Program-made: the position numbers and the translations under genes
Source of the DNA: Breznakibacter sp047600785
GTDB lineage: Bacteria; Bacteroidota; Bacteroidia; Bacteroidales; Marinilabiliaceae
Direction of reading: 5' to 3'
NCBI GenBank assembly: GCA_047600785.1
Contig: JASGKH010000001.1
Location: 1,550,001 to 1,614,000 of the forward strand
Length of the DNA: 64,000 nucleotides
The notes under the pieces: generated by a model
What the model was told of the DNA's origin: nothing
Database searches by the model: none
The model's input: only the letters and a program-made list of their open reading frames with translations
Part shown: piece after piece, positions 16,870 to 25,965 of the stretch
Position numbering within the stretch: the stretch's first letter is position 1
Layout: every line of letters begins with the position of its first letter

Positions 16870-17214
16870 ATGGAACTTATTATTCTGATCTATTTTGCGA
16901 TCGTTGTTTTAATGATTGCTTCGATGTGGGTGATCTTCTCAAAAGCAGGGAAGCCAGGCTGGGCGTCCATTATTCCCATTTATAACGTGATTGTGTTGTT
17001 GGAAATTGTTGGTAAGCCTTGGTGGTGGCTTTTGCTGATGCTGGTGCCTGTCGTGAACCTTATCATTTTGATTGTGGTTTACCACAATTTGTCGCTCTCT
17101 TTCGGTAAAGGAGCTGGTTTTACCGTGGGATTATTGTTGTTGGGGATCGTGTTTCTGCCGATATTGGCTTTTGGAGACGCGCAATATGTAGGCCCCGGCG
17201 GCAATAATCAGTAA
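16870..17214 (+). CDS. Small integral membrane protein (DUF5684-like)
   Basis: The 114-residue protein has three or four hydrophobic segments (residues about 2-23, 41-66, 78-100). KAGKPGWASIIPIYNVIVLLEI and GKPWWWLLLMLVPVVN are characteristic of the DUF5684 family, which in Bacteroidota genomes is sometimes labelled as signal peptidase I because of a weak local similarity. It has no Ser/Lys catalytic dyad, so it is not a peptidase. The C-terminal tail is short and Gly/Asn-rich. The function is unknown. A strong intrinsic terminator follows, so the gene is monocistronic. Confidence 0.82.
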   Translation: MELIILIYFAIVVLMIASMWVIFSKAGKPGWASIIPIYNVIVLLEIVGKPWWWLLLMLVPVVNLIILIVVYHNLSLSFGKGAGFTVGLLLLGIVFLPILAFGDAQYVGPGGNNQ

Positions 17215-17245
17215 CGTTTGCAAATGTACGGCCCAGTTGCGGTAT

Positions 17246-17283
17246 GCAGGGCGAAGGCGGAAGGATCTGCTTTCGCCCTTTTT
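17246..17283 (+). terminator. Intrinsic terminator after the DUF5684-like gene
   Basis: AGGGCGAA (17248-17255) pairs with TTCGCCCT (17272-17279), a perfect 8-bp stem with a 16-base loop followed by TTTTT. Confidence 0.7.
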
Positions 17284-17594
17284 ACTGTTATGCGCTCGAA
17301 GATGGAAAACCAGAGGTTGGCTATCGGGGCAAAAACATTGTATTTTTACACAACCTGTTCGGTTTGGGATAACCAAACGAAAAAACACGGAAAATGGATT
17401 GGGAATAGCTCTTCCCAAAGTAAACGGGAATGTTCCGGAGACCGGCTATATTAGGTGTTGTATGGATATGATTTTAATCGATACATTGCCGGTTGTGTAC
17501 GATTGGATGTTCAGGCTGTGGGAAGGCTGTTGGTTGTCGGAGATTTTATACCATCCGGCCAAAACGGACGTTGATATTTCAAATTTATGGTTAT
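17284..17594. other. Gap between terminator and acetyltransferase
   Basis: About 310 bp with no supported gene. Short open frames run through it and into the next gene, but they lack recognisable features. No consensus -7 element was found. Confidence 0.35.
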
Positions 17595-18155
17595 ATGATT
17601 ATCCGGAAAGCTGTGAGAAGTGACGCGAACGACGTGGCCAGGCATTTGCTGTTGGCCATGGAAGAGATCGTGTTTGGATTTATTGGTGAAAGGAGCAGTG
17701 ACAAAGCCAAAGCGTTTATGTGCCATTTTGCCGCACAAACGCAAAACCAGTATTCTTATCAGAACTGCTGGGTCGGTGAAGAGGGGAATGAAGTGGTCGC
17801 TGCGATCAACGTGTACGATGGGGCCGATTTGCACCGTTTGCGTGCTCCGGTTATTGCTTACCTAAAAAAACAGTTTGGGCGTGACGTGCAACCGGAAGAC
17901 GAAACCCAAGCCGGTGAGTTTTACATCGACACGTTGGGGGTAGACCCACGCATGCAGGGAAAAGGTATTGGTTCGCAAATGCTTTGGTTTGTGATCGATG
18001 AGTTTGTGCACAGGCGAAAATTGTCGTTGGGTTTACTCGTGGAAAAAGCAAATCCCCGGGCCAAAGAGCTTTACGTGCGGCTTGGCTTCAGTTATGCAGG
18101 AGAAAAGACTCTGATTGGAAAGCCAATGGAGCATTTGCAGATGAAAAATGAATAG
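17595..18155 (+). CDS. GNAT family N-acetyltransferase
   Basis: The 186-residue protein starts with the typical MIIRKAVRSDANDVARHL strand-helix of GNAT enzymes. The acetyl-CoA pyrophosphate-binding motif A is FYIDTLGVDPRMQGKGIG (about residues 111-128), and motif B is LGLLVEKANPRAKELYVRLGF. An insert of about 60 residues between the N-terminal strands and motif A is longer than in minimal GNATs. The substrate is unknown. The start at 17595 puts the first strand at the N terminus; the longer frame back to 17493 is Cys/Arg-rich and unlike a protein. A shared terminator lies between it and the MCP gene. Confidence 0.85.
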   Translation: MIIRKAVRSDANDVARHLLLAMEEIVFGFIGERSSDKAKAFMCHFAAQTQNQYSYQNCWVGEEGNEVVAAINVYDGADLHRLRAPVIAYLKKQFGRDVQPEDETQAGEFYIDTLGVDPRMQGKGIGSQMLWFVIDEFVHRRKLSLGLLVEKANPRAKELYVRLGFSYAGEKTLIGKPMEHLQMKNE

Positions 18156-18161
18156 GCATGT

Positions 18162-18192
18162 AAAAGAGAGAGGTGCTTAACCTCCCTCTTTG
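18162..18192. terminator. Bidirectional terminator between the acetyltransferase and MCP genes
   Basis: AAAGAGAGAGGT (18163-18174) pairs with ACCTCCCTCTTT (18180-18191), 11 of 12 positions, with a 5-base loop. A and T runs flank both sides, so it can stop transcription from both convergent genes. Confidence 0.65.
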
Positions 18193-18210
18193 CCTTTGTA
18201 TATTATGGGT

Positions 18211-19956
18211 TCAATACATTTCAAAGTCCCGGTCAATGGTTTCTTTTTCGGGGCTCAAACTGATCTTGACATCATGGGGCATTTTCTTTTCTTGTGCATT
18301 GGGCTTGGAAGCAGAGTGTTTGACGTGTATCTTGCGTTCTTGGCCGGTTTTGAAAAATGAGATGGCGTCGAGCAATGCTTCTGCCTGACTGGCCAGTTCT
18401 TCGGAGGTGGAACTCATCTCTTCGGCCGACGCGGAATTTTGTTGGGTAACGGTCGATAGTTGTTCGATTGCAATATTTATTTGGTTGGCCCCCGTACTTT
18501 GTTCGGCACTGGCAGCTGCGATTTCACGTATCAGTGTGGCGGTTTTTTGGATGTCAGGGATAATCTGTGCCATCATGCTGCCGGCCTCTTCAGTGACTTT
18601 TAGGCTGGTGGTCGATAATTCGTTGATCTCGACGGCTGCCTTTTGGCTTGTTTCGGCCAGTTTACGCACCTCGGCGGCAACCACGGCAAAACCTTTACCG
18701 TGTTCGCCGGCACGGGCAGCTTCAATGGCTGCGTTGATGGCCAGGATATCGGTTTTTTCGGCAATGGCGTTGATGATTTTGATCTTTTCTGCAATTTGAC
18801 GCGTAGCGTTAAGTGTTTTTTGTGCCGCAGTATTTACATCTAGGCTGCGTTGTGCAGAGGAGGAGGCTATCTGTTCCGTTTCCCTGGCATTTTCAGCATT
18901 TTGTTGGATGGTGGCGTTCATCTCTTCGACCGATGACGATACCTCTTCGGCCGAAGCGGCTTGTTCGTTGGCACCTTGCGATATCTGGATGGCAGCATTG
19001 CTCAATTGTCCGCTGCCTGATGATACGTTTTGTGCCGATTCGAGTATTTGTGCCACAATGCTTTTCAGTTGAACCACCATGTTGTTCAATGCTTCCATTA
19101 AAATGTCCTTGTCCGATCGTTTGGCTAACGTTACCGTCAGGTCACCTTGGGCAATCAGCTGTGCTTTGTCGCTGATTTGGTTAAATGCGTTGCGCATCGA
19201 TTGGAACGAAGACGCCAAAGAACCGATCTCGTCTTTGCTGTCGATCTGGAGGTCTACGTCCAAGTTTCCGACAGCTATTTGTTGTGCGGCGTTTTCCATC
19301 TTGCGAATGCCTTTTGCAATGTTGTTGGCAATGTAGTTGGCCAAAAGCAGGCTAATGGCCACGGCAATGGCTAAAATGGTGTAAATGGTTGTACGTACGC
19401 TGGCATAGATATTATTGGCCGCAGTGTTTTCTTCGGCAGCCCTGAGTTCATTAAGTTGCATCAATTCCTGTAACGCATCGGAGAGCTTGTAAAATGCATC
19501 CCTGCTCGAATTCAATATAAGGGTTTTTGCTTGGGCTTGATGGTTGGCGTCCGACAATTCCATGACCGTTGTAAGTTCTGCGGAGTAGGCGTCGGATAGG
19601 GCCTGGATCCTGTTTGTGATCTGCCGTTCCTGATCTTCGCTGACCAAATTTTCGGAGTAATTTTTGTGTAAATCCATGAATCTCTTTTGCGACTGTTTGA
19701 TCAAGTCACGGGTCACGTTTTTGTCGGCTAAAGTACTGTCCGTATAATGCCTGTACTCGCGTGTCCTTATCTTTTCGTTTTCCTGGATCATCGCCGACGC
19801 TGTTTTAATGCTGGGGATTCTGTCTTTGGTGATTGTGGCTGTTATGTCATTGATTTGGCTTGCCTGGAACGCTCCGGTAATTCCAACGGCCAAAAGGGCT
19901 GCGATCACGATTCCGAACCCAATCATGATCCGGACTTTTATTTTTAAATTTTTCAT
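18211..19956 (-). CDS. Methyl-accepting chemotaxis protein
   Basis: This 581-residue transmembrane chemoreceptor has TM1 at about residues 7-28 and a four-helix-bundle periplasmic sensor at about 29-188 (with NEKIRTREYRHYTDS-like helices). TM2 is at about 190-210. Two HAMP-like units follow (about 212-300; GNLDVDLQI and GDLTVTLAK are the paired strands), then the signalling coiled coil. The hairpin tip that contacts CheA and CheW is EKTDILAINAAIEAARAGEH. The extreme C terminus is DFEMY, which fits the aromatic-x-x-aromatic CheR-tethering pentapeptide. It is the last gene of the receiver-cheA-cheW-mcp operon, 21 bp after cheW. The ligand is unknown. Confidence 0.93.
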   Translation of the reverse strand: MKNLKIKVRIMIGFGIVIAALLAVGITGAFQASQINDITATITKDRIPSIKTASAMIQENEKIRTREYRHYTDSTLADKNVTRDLIKQSQKRFMDLHKNYSENLVSEDQERQITNRIQALSDAYSAELTTVMELSDANHQAQAKTLILNSSRDAFYKLSDALQELMQLNELRAAEENTAANNIYASVRTTIYTILAIAVAISLLLANYIANNIAKGIRKMENAAQQIAVGNLDVDLQIDSKDEIGSLASSFQSMRNAFNQISDKAQLIAQGDLTVTLAKRSDKDILMEALNNMVVQLKSIVAQILESAQNVSSGSGQLSNAAIQISQGANEQAASAEEVSSSVEEMNATIQQNAENARETEQIASSSAQRSLDVNTAAQKTLNATRQIAEKIKIINAIAEKTDILAINAAIEAARAGEHGKGFAVVAAEVRKLAETSQKAAVEINELSTTSLKVTEEAGSMMAQIIPDIQKTATLIREIAAASAEQSTGANQINIAIEQLSTVTQQNSASAEEMSSTSEELASQAEALLDAISFFKTGQERKIHVKHSASKPNAQEKKMPHDVKISLSPEKETIDRDFEMY

Positions 19957-19977
19957 TGTTGGTGTGTATTTAAGTTG

Positions 19978-20457
19978 TTATTGCATGAGATTTTCAGGTT
20001 GCGATTGTAGGACTGTCGCATCGGAAACGGAGAATACTTTGAGAGGATTGACCAAAAGGATAAATTGTTCGTGCTTTCTTATTACGCCATCAATGTAGTT
20101 GGCGTCGAATTGTAACCCCATTTCCGGAACAGGATTGATTTCGTCCTCCGTAATTTCAATCACGTCTTTTACGCCGTCCACCGTGGCCGAAACACATATG
20201 CGGGCATCGTTCTTCTCGAGATCGAAGACAATAATGTACCTTTTGGAGAGTTCATGTGTGTCGGGGAGGTTGAATTTGCAGTGTGTATTGACCACCGGAA
20301 GTATTTCCCCCCTGAAATTAATGATCCCCTGGATATGGACAGGAGCTTGGGGGACTCGTGTTATTTGCTGTTGTTCAAGTACTTCTAGTACGTTTTGGAC
20401 ATTGACGGCAAACAACTCGTTGCCCAGAAAAAATGTGAGATAAGTTGATTTTTCCAT
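19978..20457 (-). CDS. cheW: Chemotaxis coupling protein CheW
   Basis: The 159-residue protein is a single CheW SH3-like double barrel: TYLTFFLGNELFAVNVQNV at the N terminus, RVPQAPVHIQGIINFRGE in the middle and the DGVKDVIEI strand later. RGEILPVV matches the conserved region that binds the receptor tip and the CheA P5 domain. It links MCPs to CheA in the chemosensory array. It lies 15 bp after cheA and 21 bp before the MCP, so the three are one transcript. Confidence 0.93.
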   Translation of the reverse strand: MEKSTYLTFFLGNELFAVNVQNVLEVLEQQQITRVPQAPVHIQGIINFRGEILPVVNTHCKFNLPDTHELSKRYIIVFDLEKNDARICVSATVDGVKDVIEITEDEINPVPEMGLQFDANYIDGVIRKHEQFILLVNPLKVFSVSDATVLQSQPENLMQ

Positions 20458-20472
20458 ATGGCATATGTTGTT

Positions 20473-22488
20473 TTAGGATTTTATCGATGGAACGTTGATT
20501 GCATGGGACCACAACTTGTCGGTGTCGATGAAAAGAGCAATGCTGCCGTCGCCCAAAATACTGGCACCTGCAAGGTATTTGGTGGGGCCCAAATCATTGC
20601 CCAAGGGTTTAATAACGGTTTGGTGCTCGCCGATAATCTGATCGACCACCAATGCAAACACCTTGTCGTGTTTTCGAATGACGACCAGTTTCTGGGCATC
20701 GTCTATTGCTGCTGCTGTTTTGGAGGTATTGTTTTCAATATGTACAAATGGAATGAGCAGGCCGTTGTATGCAAACAGGTTGTTTTGTTTGTCAACCAGG
20801 TTTCTAACTGGTTCCAGGATGCAGGCCTCTATGTTTTCGATGGGCAATGCGTAAATAACATCGGTTACCTGTATCAATAGTGTGTTGGTGATGGAAATGG
20901 ATTGCTGTAATTTTAGTGTAAACTCCGTGCCGGCGTTTAGACTTGAGTTCACGGTGATTTCGCCGCGTATCCCTTCAATACGTTTGCGCACAATGTCCAT
21001 GCCCATTCCCCTTCCTGATATGTCAGTAAGGCTTTCGGCCGTCGAAAAACCAGGTAGGAAAATAAGGTTATAGGTGCTTTTCTCGTCCAGCAGGATCCCC
21101 GGTTGTACATATCCCTTTTCAACAGCTTTGCGCATTAAATAATCGCAATCGATGCCTTTCCCGTCGTCTCCAATGATGATATGGACGTAATTGCCCGCTT
21201 GGTGTGCCTTGAAGTAAAGGTTTCCTGTGGGCGATTTGCCTTTCTGGCGGCGTTTGTCGGGTGTCTCTATACCATGGTCAATGCAATTGCGTATCAGGTG
21301 CATAATGGGTTCTCCGATGGTGTCGATAATGTTTTTGTCGAGTTCGGTATCGGTCCCTGACACTACAAAATCGATTTGTTTTCCCAATTGTTTTGAAAGA
21401 TCTCGTACGAGCCTGTTGAATTTGCTGGTCATTTCATGGAGTGGGACAAGCCTCATGCTTAGGGTGCTTTCGCCAAACTGGACGGACAGTTTGTCTATCT
21501 TCTCGGCGGCATCCATGGCCGTAAGCACATTGCCTTTTTTTAGGGCGAGGAGTAGTTCCGACTTAGTGGTAACCAATTCACTGACCAGATACATCAGATT
21601 GTCCAGCTTTGTGGCGTCGACCATGACGTGAAGACTGTCCCGTTTATCGATTCCCGGATTGTTTGCGGGTTTTATGGTTTGCAAATTTTCGAGCAATTCT
21701 TGCGGTGGAGTTCCGTAATCCATTGGTTTTGTGTCGATGACGGTAGTTTCATGGCCGGGGACGGTATCTGTCTTCCTGTTATGGAGACTGTGTTCGTCAA
21801 AAATGTCAAAATCGGCTATTTTGCTTATTTTGCAATAATCGAGAACGAACATTAACGCGTTCTCGATCTCTTCGTAAGATTGTCCGGTAACCAAAATAAT
21901 GTTCCAGCTTTCTCCTTCGTTTGGCGAGGTTTGCTGGTTTAGTATCTGGTGCTTTCCCAGGGCAAACAGGTCCTGCAACGTGTAGTACATGTTGATACAC
22001 CTTTTTATCAGATCATCGCTGGGAGTAAGCTGGATTTGCCATGTATGCGGAGATTGGGGCGGAGCAGGGGCAGGGATGTTTGTGTTGTTCGGTACAGGGA
22101 TAATTTGGGGCTCGCTTTTTATCAATGCCATGCCATTGAGCAACAATACATGCCGTTCAATGTTGTCGGTGTCGGAAAAATGCTCGTCGATGAGCAGCTG
22201 ACGGATGTGGTCGGCGGCCGCAAAAGCAAGATCGATAAACAATGGGGTAGCGGAAATTTTCCTTTCCCGTAACTTGTCGAATATGCTTTCCAGCTCGTGG
22301 GCAATTTCAACCACTTTGTTGAACCCAAACATGCTGCCGGTGCCTTTCACTGTATGAATGAGCCGAAAGCACTCGTCAACGGAATCGGGATCGTCGTTTT
22401 TTTCAATATTGATGAGGTTGTTGTCGAAATTGGACAACAGCAACTCGGCTTCGTCGGCAAATTTTTGTTTCAGAATTCCAAGATCCAT
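20473..22488 (-). CDS. cheA: Chemotaxis histidine kinase CheA
   Basis: The protein has 671 residues. The P1 Hpt domain contains the phospho-accepting His45 in RLIHTVKGTGSMFG. A Pro-rich linker and a divergent P2-like segment (about 145-225) follow. P3 dimerisation is at about 275-340 (VDATKLDNLMYLVSELVTTKSELL). P4 is the HATPase domain, with N box HLIRNCIDHGIETPDKRR, G1 IGDDGKGID and G2 SGRGMGMDIVRKRIEGI. P5 is the CheW-like regulatory domain at about 535-665. All catalytic motifs are intact. The enzyme autophosphorylates in response to receptors and passes phosphate to receiver proteins; the neighbouring receiver gene is a candidate partner. Confidence 0.95.
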   Translation of the reverse strand: MDLGILKQKFADEAELLLSNFDNNLINIEKNDDPDSVDECFRLIHTVKGTGSMFGFNKVVEIAHELESIFDKLRERKISATPLFIDLAFAAADHIRQLLIDEHFSDTDNIERHVLLLNGMALIKSEPQIIPVPNNTNIPAPAPPQSPHTWQIQLTPSDDLIKRCINMYYTLQDLFALGKHQILNQQTSPNEGESWNIILVTGQSYEEIENALMFVLDYCKISKIADFDIFDEHSLHNRKTDTVPGHETTVIDTKPMDYGTPPQELLENLQTIKPANNPGIDKRDSLHVMVDATKLDNLMYLVSELVTTKSELLLALKKGNVLTAMDAAEKIDKLSVQFGESTLSMRLVPLHEMTSKFNRLVRDLSKQLGKQIDFVVSGTDTELDKNIIDTIGEPIMHLIRNCIDHGIETPDKRRQKGKSPTGNLYFKAHQAGNYVHIIIGDDGKGIDCDYLMRKAVEKGYVQPGILLDEKSTYNLIFLPGFSTAESLTDISGRGMGMDIVRKRIEGIRGEITVNSSLNAGTEFTLKLQQSISITNTLLIQVTDVIYALPIENIEACILEPVRNLVDKQNNLFAYNGLLIPFVHIENNTSKTAAAIDDAQKLVVIRKHDKVFALVVDQIIGEHQTVIKPLGNDLGPTKYLAGASILGDGSIALFIDTDKLWSHAINVPSIKS

Positions 22489-22500
22489 CGTTTCTGTAAG

Positions 22501-22920
22501 TTATTGTTTTGAATCGGGGTCCATGGGTATATTTTTGTAGAAATAAGGTTTCTTGCATCCGATATTACGGATGGCATGTCCTATCTGGTCATATATTCTG
22601 GCTTTCTGAACACATCCTTTAAAGCCAGCAAACACAAGTGAAAAGAGACATAGGCGAGGAGGATGCCCTTCCATGGCGATAAACGTCAATGAGGATCTTT
22701 GCCAAAGCATGCTTTTAACCTGTATCGTAATTTCCGAACCGGGAAGCTTTGTGTCGATCAATATCAGGTCTGGGTCGTTGGAGAAAGCCAGGGTATTTAA
22801 TTCGGCGGTACAGGAAGCTTCGCCTATGATAATTGCGTCATGGTTGGCCTTTAAATACTCTATTAACGAAGACCTGAAATTGTCATCTGCATCTGCCACT
22901 AGGATTTTCAATTGTTTCAT
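22501..22920 (-). CDS. Single-domain response regulator receiver (CheA-linked, partly degenerate)
   Basis: This 139-residue stand-alone receiver domain has the acidic pocket at D10, D12 and D13 (LVADADD), the phospho-acceptor D56 (LILIDTKLPG) and K106 (CVQKA). The Thr/Ser that relays phosphorylation in CheY is replaced: the FIAMEGH segment has Ala at that place. There is no output domain. It lies 12 bp before cheA, so CheA is the likely phosphodonor. It could act as a CheY-like output or a phosphate sink; the altered relay residue makes either uncertain. ATG at 22920 directly precedes the first strand; the frame is open to a GTG at 22959. Confidence 0.8.
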   Translation of the reverse strand: MKQLKILVADADDNFRSSLIEYLKANHDAIIIGEASCTAELNTLAFSNDPDLILIDTKLPGSEITIQVKSMLWQRSSLTFIAMEGHPPRLCLFSLVFAGFKGCVQKARIYDQIGHAIRNIGCKKPYFYKNIPMDPDSKQ

Positions 22921-23242
22921 GGGAAAAGGGTTCTTCAAAGCCATCGTCTTGGGAAACACTTCTACCTGGTGGGTATTCCCTGGTGCGTATCTTGGGCATA
23001 TGGTTGATAGCTTGTTTTGTGAACGACGTATTTTTACAATGTTTTTTATGTTTGGCTTATATCGCCGCCGGCACTAGGGATGGTTATACCAGATGGATGG
23101 TCTTGTGCGTTGCGACATAGGTCAAGGTACGGACCTTGTTTGTTCTAAAGACCACCGTTACAGACGGTTTTGGTTACCGTCAGGGAAGGGTTTTTTATTG
23201 ATGCATGGGGGTAGGGGGATACCCATGTGCAAGGGTAGGGGC
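22921..23242. other. Intergenic region upstream of the chemosensory operon
   Basis: About 320 bp with no supported gene. Two short perfect hairpins occur: CAAGGT/ACCTTG (about 23123-23138) and GACGGT/ACCGTC (about 23163-23181). A near-consensus -7 on the minus strand (TGGCTTTG, about 22936-22943) sits just ahead of the receiver start. No full promoter was recognised. Confidence 0.4.
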
Positions 23243-23271
23243 AAAAAAAGGCATGTGGGTTAACACATGCC
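23243..23271 (-). terminator. Intrinsic terminator of the histidine kinase/NarL operon
   Basis: On the minus strand GGCATGTG pairs with CACATGCC (23250-23257 with 23264-23271, perfect 8 bp, 6-base loop) and is followed by seven T. It lies 26 bp after the NarL-type regulator stop and separates it from the receiver-cheA-cheW-mcp operon. Confidence 0.8.
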
Positions 23272-23296
23272 GGATTCGAAAATACAAGGTGGGGTT

Positions 23297-23932
23297 TTAT
23301 ATGCTGATGATATTGTTTTTTAGAGCATAAAGCAATAAACCGATGGCATTTTTGCAGCCTGTTTTTGCAAGCAAGTTCGATCTGTGCCATTTCACTGTAT
23401 CCACACTGATGTGGATTCTCTCTCCGATTTGTTCATTGGTGAGGTTTTCGCAAATCAGTTTCAATACCTCCAATTCGCGCGAAGACAGTTCGATACTTTT
23501 TTCTTCTTTGTTTTTTTTACTGATATTGATAATGACTTTTTGTAATAGTTCGGAGGAAAACCAACTACCTCCGTTGGCCACTTCTTTAACTGCCGTTTCC
23601 AGTTCGCTCAGTGCGGCATTTTTCAGTACAAAACCCTTGGCCCCTGCGTTTAGCATGCTGAAGTAGTGTTGTTCGTCGCCAAATGAAGATAACGTCAGTA
23701 CTTTAAGATCGGGGCGTTTGGCCAATGCTTTACGTGTCGCTTCCACACCTCCCATGCCCGGCATGGCAATATCCATTAAAATAAGATTTGGCTCACAATT
23801 ATCCAAAAGCTGCAGAAGTTCTTCGCCGTTAGAAGCTTCACCAATTACTTCGGCTACTTTTTTTATGGATAACATCTTTCCGATGCTTTCCCTGAACATT
23901 GCATGGTCGTCTACAACAATTAACTTGAACAT
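23297..23932 (-). CDS. NarL/LuxR-family response regulator
   Basis: The 211-residue protein has an N-terminal receiver domain with D8, D9 and phospho-acceptor D54 (LILMDIAMPGMGG), Ser in TLSSFGD as relay residue and Lys in FVLKNAA. A C-terminal LuxR-type HTH follows (ELSSRELEVLKLICENLTNEQ, then ISVDTVKWHRSNLLAKTG). Phosphorylation should promote dimerisation and DNA binding. It follows the PAS histidine kinase by 17 bp, so the pair is a two-component system. It is more typical of NarX/NarL signalling than of chemotaxis. Target genes are unknown. Confidence 0.93.
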   Translation of the reverse strand: MFKLIVVDDHAMFRESIGKMLSIKKVAEVIGEASNGEELLQLLDNCEPNLILMDIAMPGMGGVEATRKALAKRPDLKVLTLSSFGDEQHYFSMLNAGAKGFVLKNAALSELETAVKEVANGGSWFSSELLQKVIINISKKNKEEKSIELSSRELEVLKLICENLTNEQIGERIHISVDTVKWHRSNLLAKTGCKNAIGLLLYALKNNIISI

Positions 23933-23949
23933 AGGTGGCTTTGTTATTT

Positions 23950-25965
23950 TTACCCCGGTTTAAGGTAGTTGTTCAACGGGAGTTTGATGGTAAATGTTAC
24001 CCCTTGCCCTAACTTACTTTCAAACAAAATTAGGCCTTTTAACGATTTTATCCTGCTTTGCATATTTAAAATACCCATCCCTTTTTTATCCGCTATGATT
24101 TTTTCTACGTCAAAACCCTTGCCGTTGTCTTTATAGATAATGACCATTGACCCGGATTGGGGGTGCAGGTTTATGCTTATGTGCGAGGCATTGCCGTACT
24201 TTATTGTGTTATGTATGCATTCGCATAATATTCGGTACACAATGGTTTCTGCAGTCTCATTGAGCCTTGTACGGGAACTGTTATGTATGCTTATCCGGAT
24301 CGGCAAAGCTTTTTCAATATACGATGCATAAGCTTTTAGTGCTTCTTCGAGACCATATTGTTGCAAAATGTATGGACTAAGTTTGAATGAAATATCCCGC
24401 AATGTTTGTGTGGCTTCGTTCAAAAGCTTTATCACATCTTGTGCCATTGCTTTGATACTGGTATTGCCGTCTGATTGCGCAATCAATTCGGCATGCAATT
24501 TTGCGGCCGCGATCAAAGGGCTTAGCCCATCATGTAATTCCTGTGAAAACAAAAGACGCTCCTTCTCTTCGGCATGGATCGCACAGTTTAGAAGTTCCGA
24601 TTCCAATTTTTTTCTATCAGAAATGTCGCGCACCGTCATTAGCCAAAAAGGATGCTTGTCGATCTCAATGGCCGTGGCACTGATCTCAATCGGTAATGGG
24701 ATGTTATTTTTTAACATGATCTCTGTTTCGAAATTGGTGGCAGTACCGGTGCTTATCAACGATTCGATGCGTTGTTTGGCATGGTGGTTGCCGTAATCGC
24801 TAAGCATTTCGATGACATTACGTCCCAGGAGTTCGTTTTTCGTATAGCCCGATTTGATAAGTATGGACGGGTTGAGGTCGATAATGTCGAATTTTTTATT
24901 GAGAATGGCAATTCCGTCTTTACTGGCGTTGTAGATGGTGCTAAACTTTTTTGCATTGGTTGTTGCCGATTTTCCTTTTCTTTTCCATTGGGTGATGTTT
25001 ACACTGATGCCCAGTATGCCCACTATCCCCTCCACGGTTTGTATAGGTTGGAAGCTCCAGTGGAAAAATGCAGGGGCATTGTCCACGTTGGCAACCGATT
25101 CGATATTCATTTTTTGGCCCGATAGGACCTTGGCAAAAATCGTTCCGATCTTCTTTTTTATATGGCCGTTTGCATGGATGGTGCTGGGTGTTTGGCCTAT
25201 GAAATTACCCCATTGTTTTTGGGATGCCGGATTCTGGTACCAAAAACGGCCTTGTCTATCTGTCATCCATATATCGTCGGGCCAGCATTCTAAAGCTAAA
25301 TGAAGATAGTGGGGGAAGTTGAACGGCTTGCCTTCCGCATCACTGCTTTTGAAGGGGAATTCCTTTGGGGAGGCATGGCCGGAGTAGCTGTTTTCGCGGA
25401 AGAAGTTCAATTGCATACGAGGAGGTGCGGCAATGATTGCTTTTTGCAATTGCAAGGCAGGTATCAATACCACTGCAATGTGCCCTTTCTTTTTTTTCAA
25501 AGGAAATAACTGTAGGTATACGTGTATCAGTTGCCGGTTACTGGTTTCGAAACTCCAAAAAAGACACACGGTTTGCTTGGGGATTTTTGCTTGCATGATG
25601 TTTTTCAGCAAGGTGTGTGATAGTGTCCCGTCGGGCTGAAATTTTGGGGACAGATCATCAAGCGATTTCCCTTTGAGGAAACAGGACGGAGTTTGCAATA
25701 TGTTGAGGGCACCGGGACTACAGTCCACTATCTTTTCGTTGTGCAATATGAGTAGGGCCTGTAGCCCGGAATCGAACATCTGTTGGTAGGTGCGGTTGCG
25801 TAATCGATGAGTTCCGTAACAACAGATTTTCATGAACTGTGCCAAAATTTTTTGGAATATTTGTCGGCAAAATGCGCTCGATACTTTTTTGATTACATTG
25901 GGAATGGCGCGCAACATGGCAAAACTGTTAGCAAAAATCGATCGGAAACTTTCTTCTTGCGGCAA
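23950..25965 (-). CDS. Cytoplasmic multi-PAS sensor histidine kinase (HisKA_3 type)
   Basis: The 671-residue protein has no clear transmembrane helix. Three PAS-like regions are visible: about 60-160 (MFDSGLQALLILHNEKIVDCSPG), about 225-330 (DDIWMTDRQGRFWYQNPAS) and about 335-460 (YNASKDGIAILNKKFDIIDLNP). The last ends in the PAC-type FWLMTVRDISDRK. The phospho-accepting His478 lies in FSQELHDGLSPLIAA, a HisKA_3 H box. The ATPase motifs are CIHNTIKYGNASH, YKDNGKGFD and GMGILNMQSRIKSL. It is the partner of the NarL-type regulator just downstream. An internal rather than external signal is suggested by the lack of membrane segments. Confidence 0.9.
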   Translation of the reverse strand: MPQEESFRSIFANSFAMLRAIPNVIKKVSSAFCRQIFQKILAQFMKICCYGTHRLRNRTYQQMFDSGLQALLILHNEKIVDCSPGALNILQTPSCFLKGKSLDDLSPKFQPDGTLSHTLLKNIMQAKIPKQTVCLFWSFETSNRQLIHVYLQLFPLKKKKGHIAVVLIPALQLQKAIIAAPPRMQLNFFRENSYSGHASPKEFPFKSSDAEGKPFNFPHYLHLALECWPDDIWMTDRQGRFWYQNPASQKQWGNFIGQTPSTIHANGHIKKKIGTIFAKVLSGQKMNIESVANVDNAPAFFHWSFQPIQTVEGIVGILGISVNITQWKRKGKSATTNAKKFSTIYNASKDGIAILNKKFDIIDLNPSILIKSGYTKNELLGRNVIEMLSDYGNHHAKQRIESLISTGTATNFETEIMLKNNIPLPIEISATAIEIDKHPFWLMTVRDISDRKKLESELLNCAIHAEEKERLLFSQELHDGLSPLIAAAKLHAELIAQSDGNTSIKAMAQDVIKLLNEATQTLRDISFKLSPYILQQYGLEEALKAYASYIEKALPIRISIHNSSRTRLNETAETIVYRILCECIHNTIKYGNASHISINLHPQSGSMVIIYKDNGKGFDVEKIIADKKGMGILNMQSRIKSLKGLILFESKLGQGVTFTIKLPLNNYLKPG

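Noticed and set aside
16870..17214. Signal peptidase I annotation for the small membrane protein
   Set aside because: No Ser/Lys catalytic motifs; the sequence fits DUF5684 instead.
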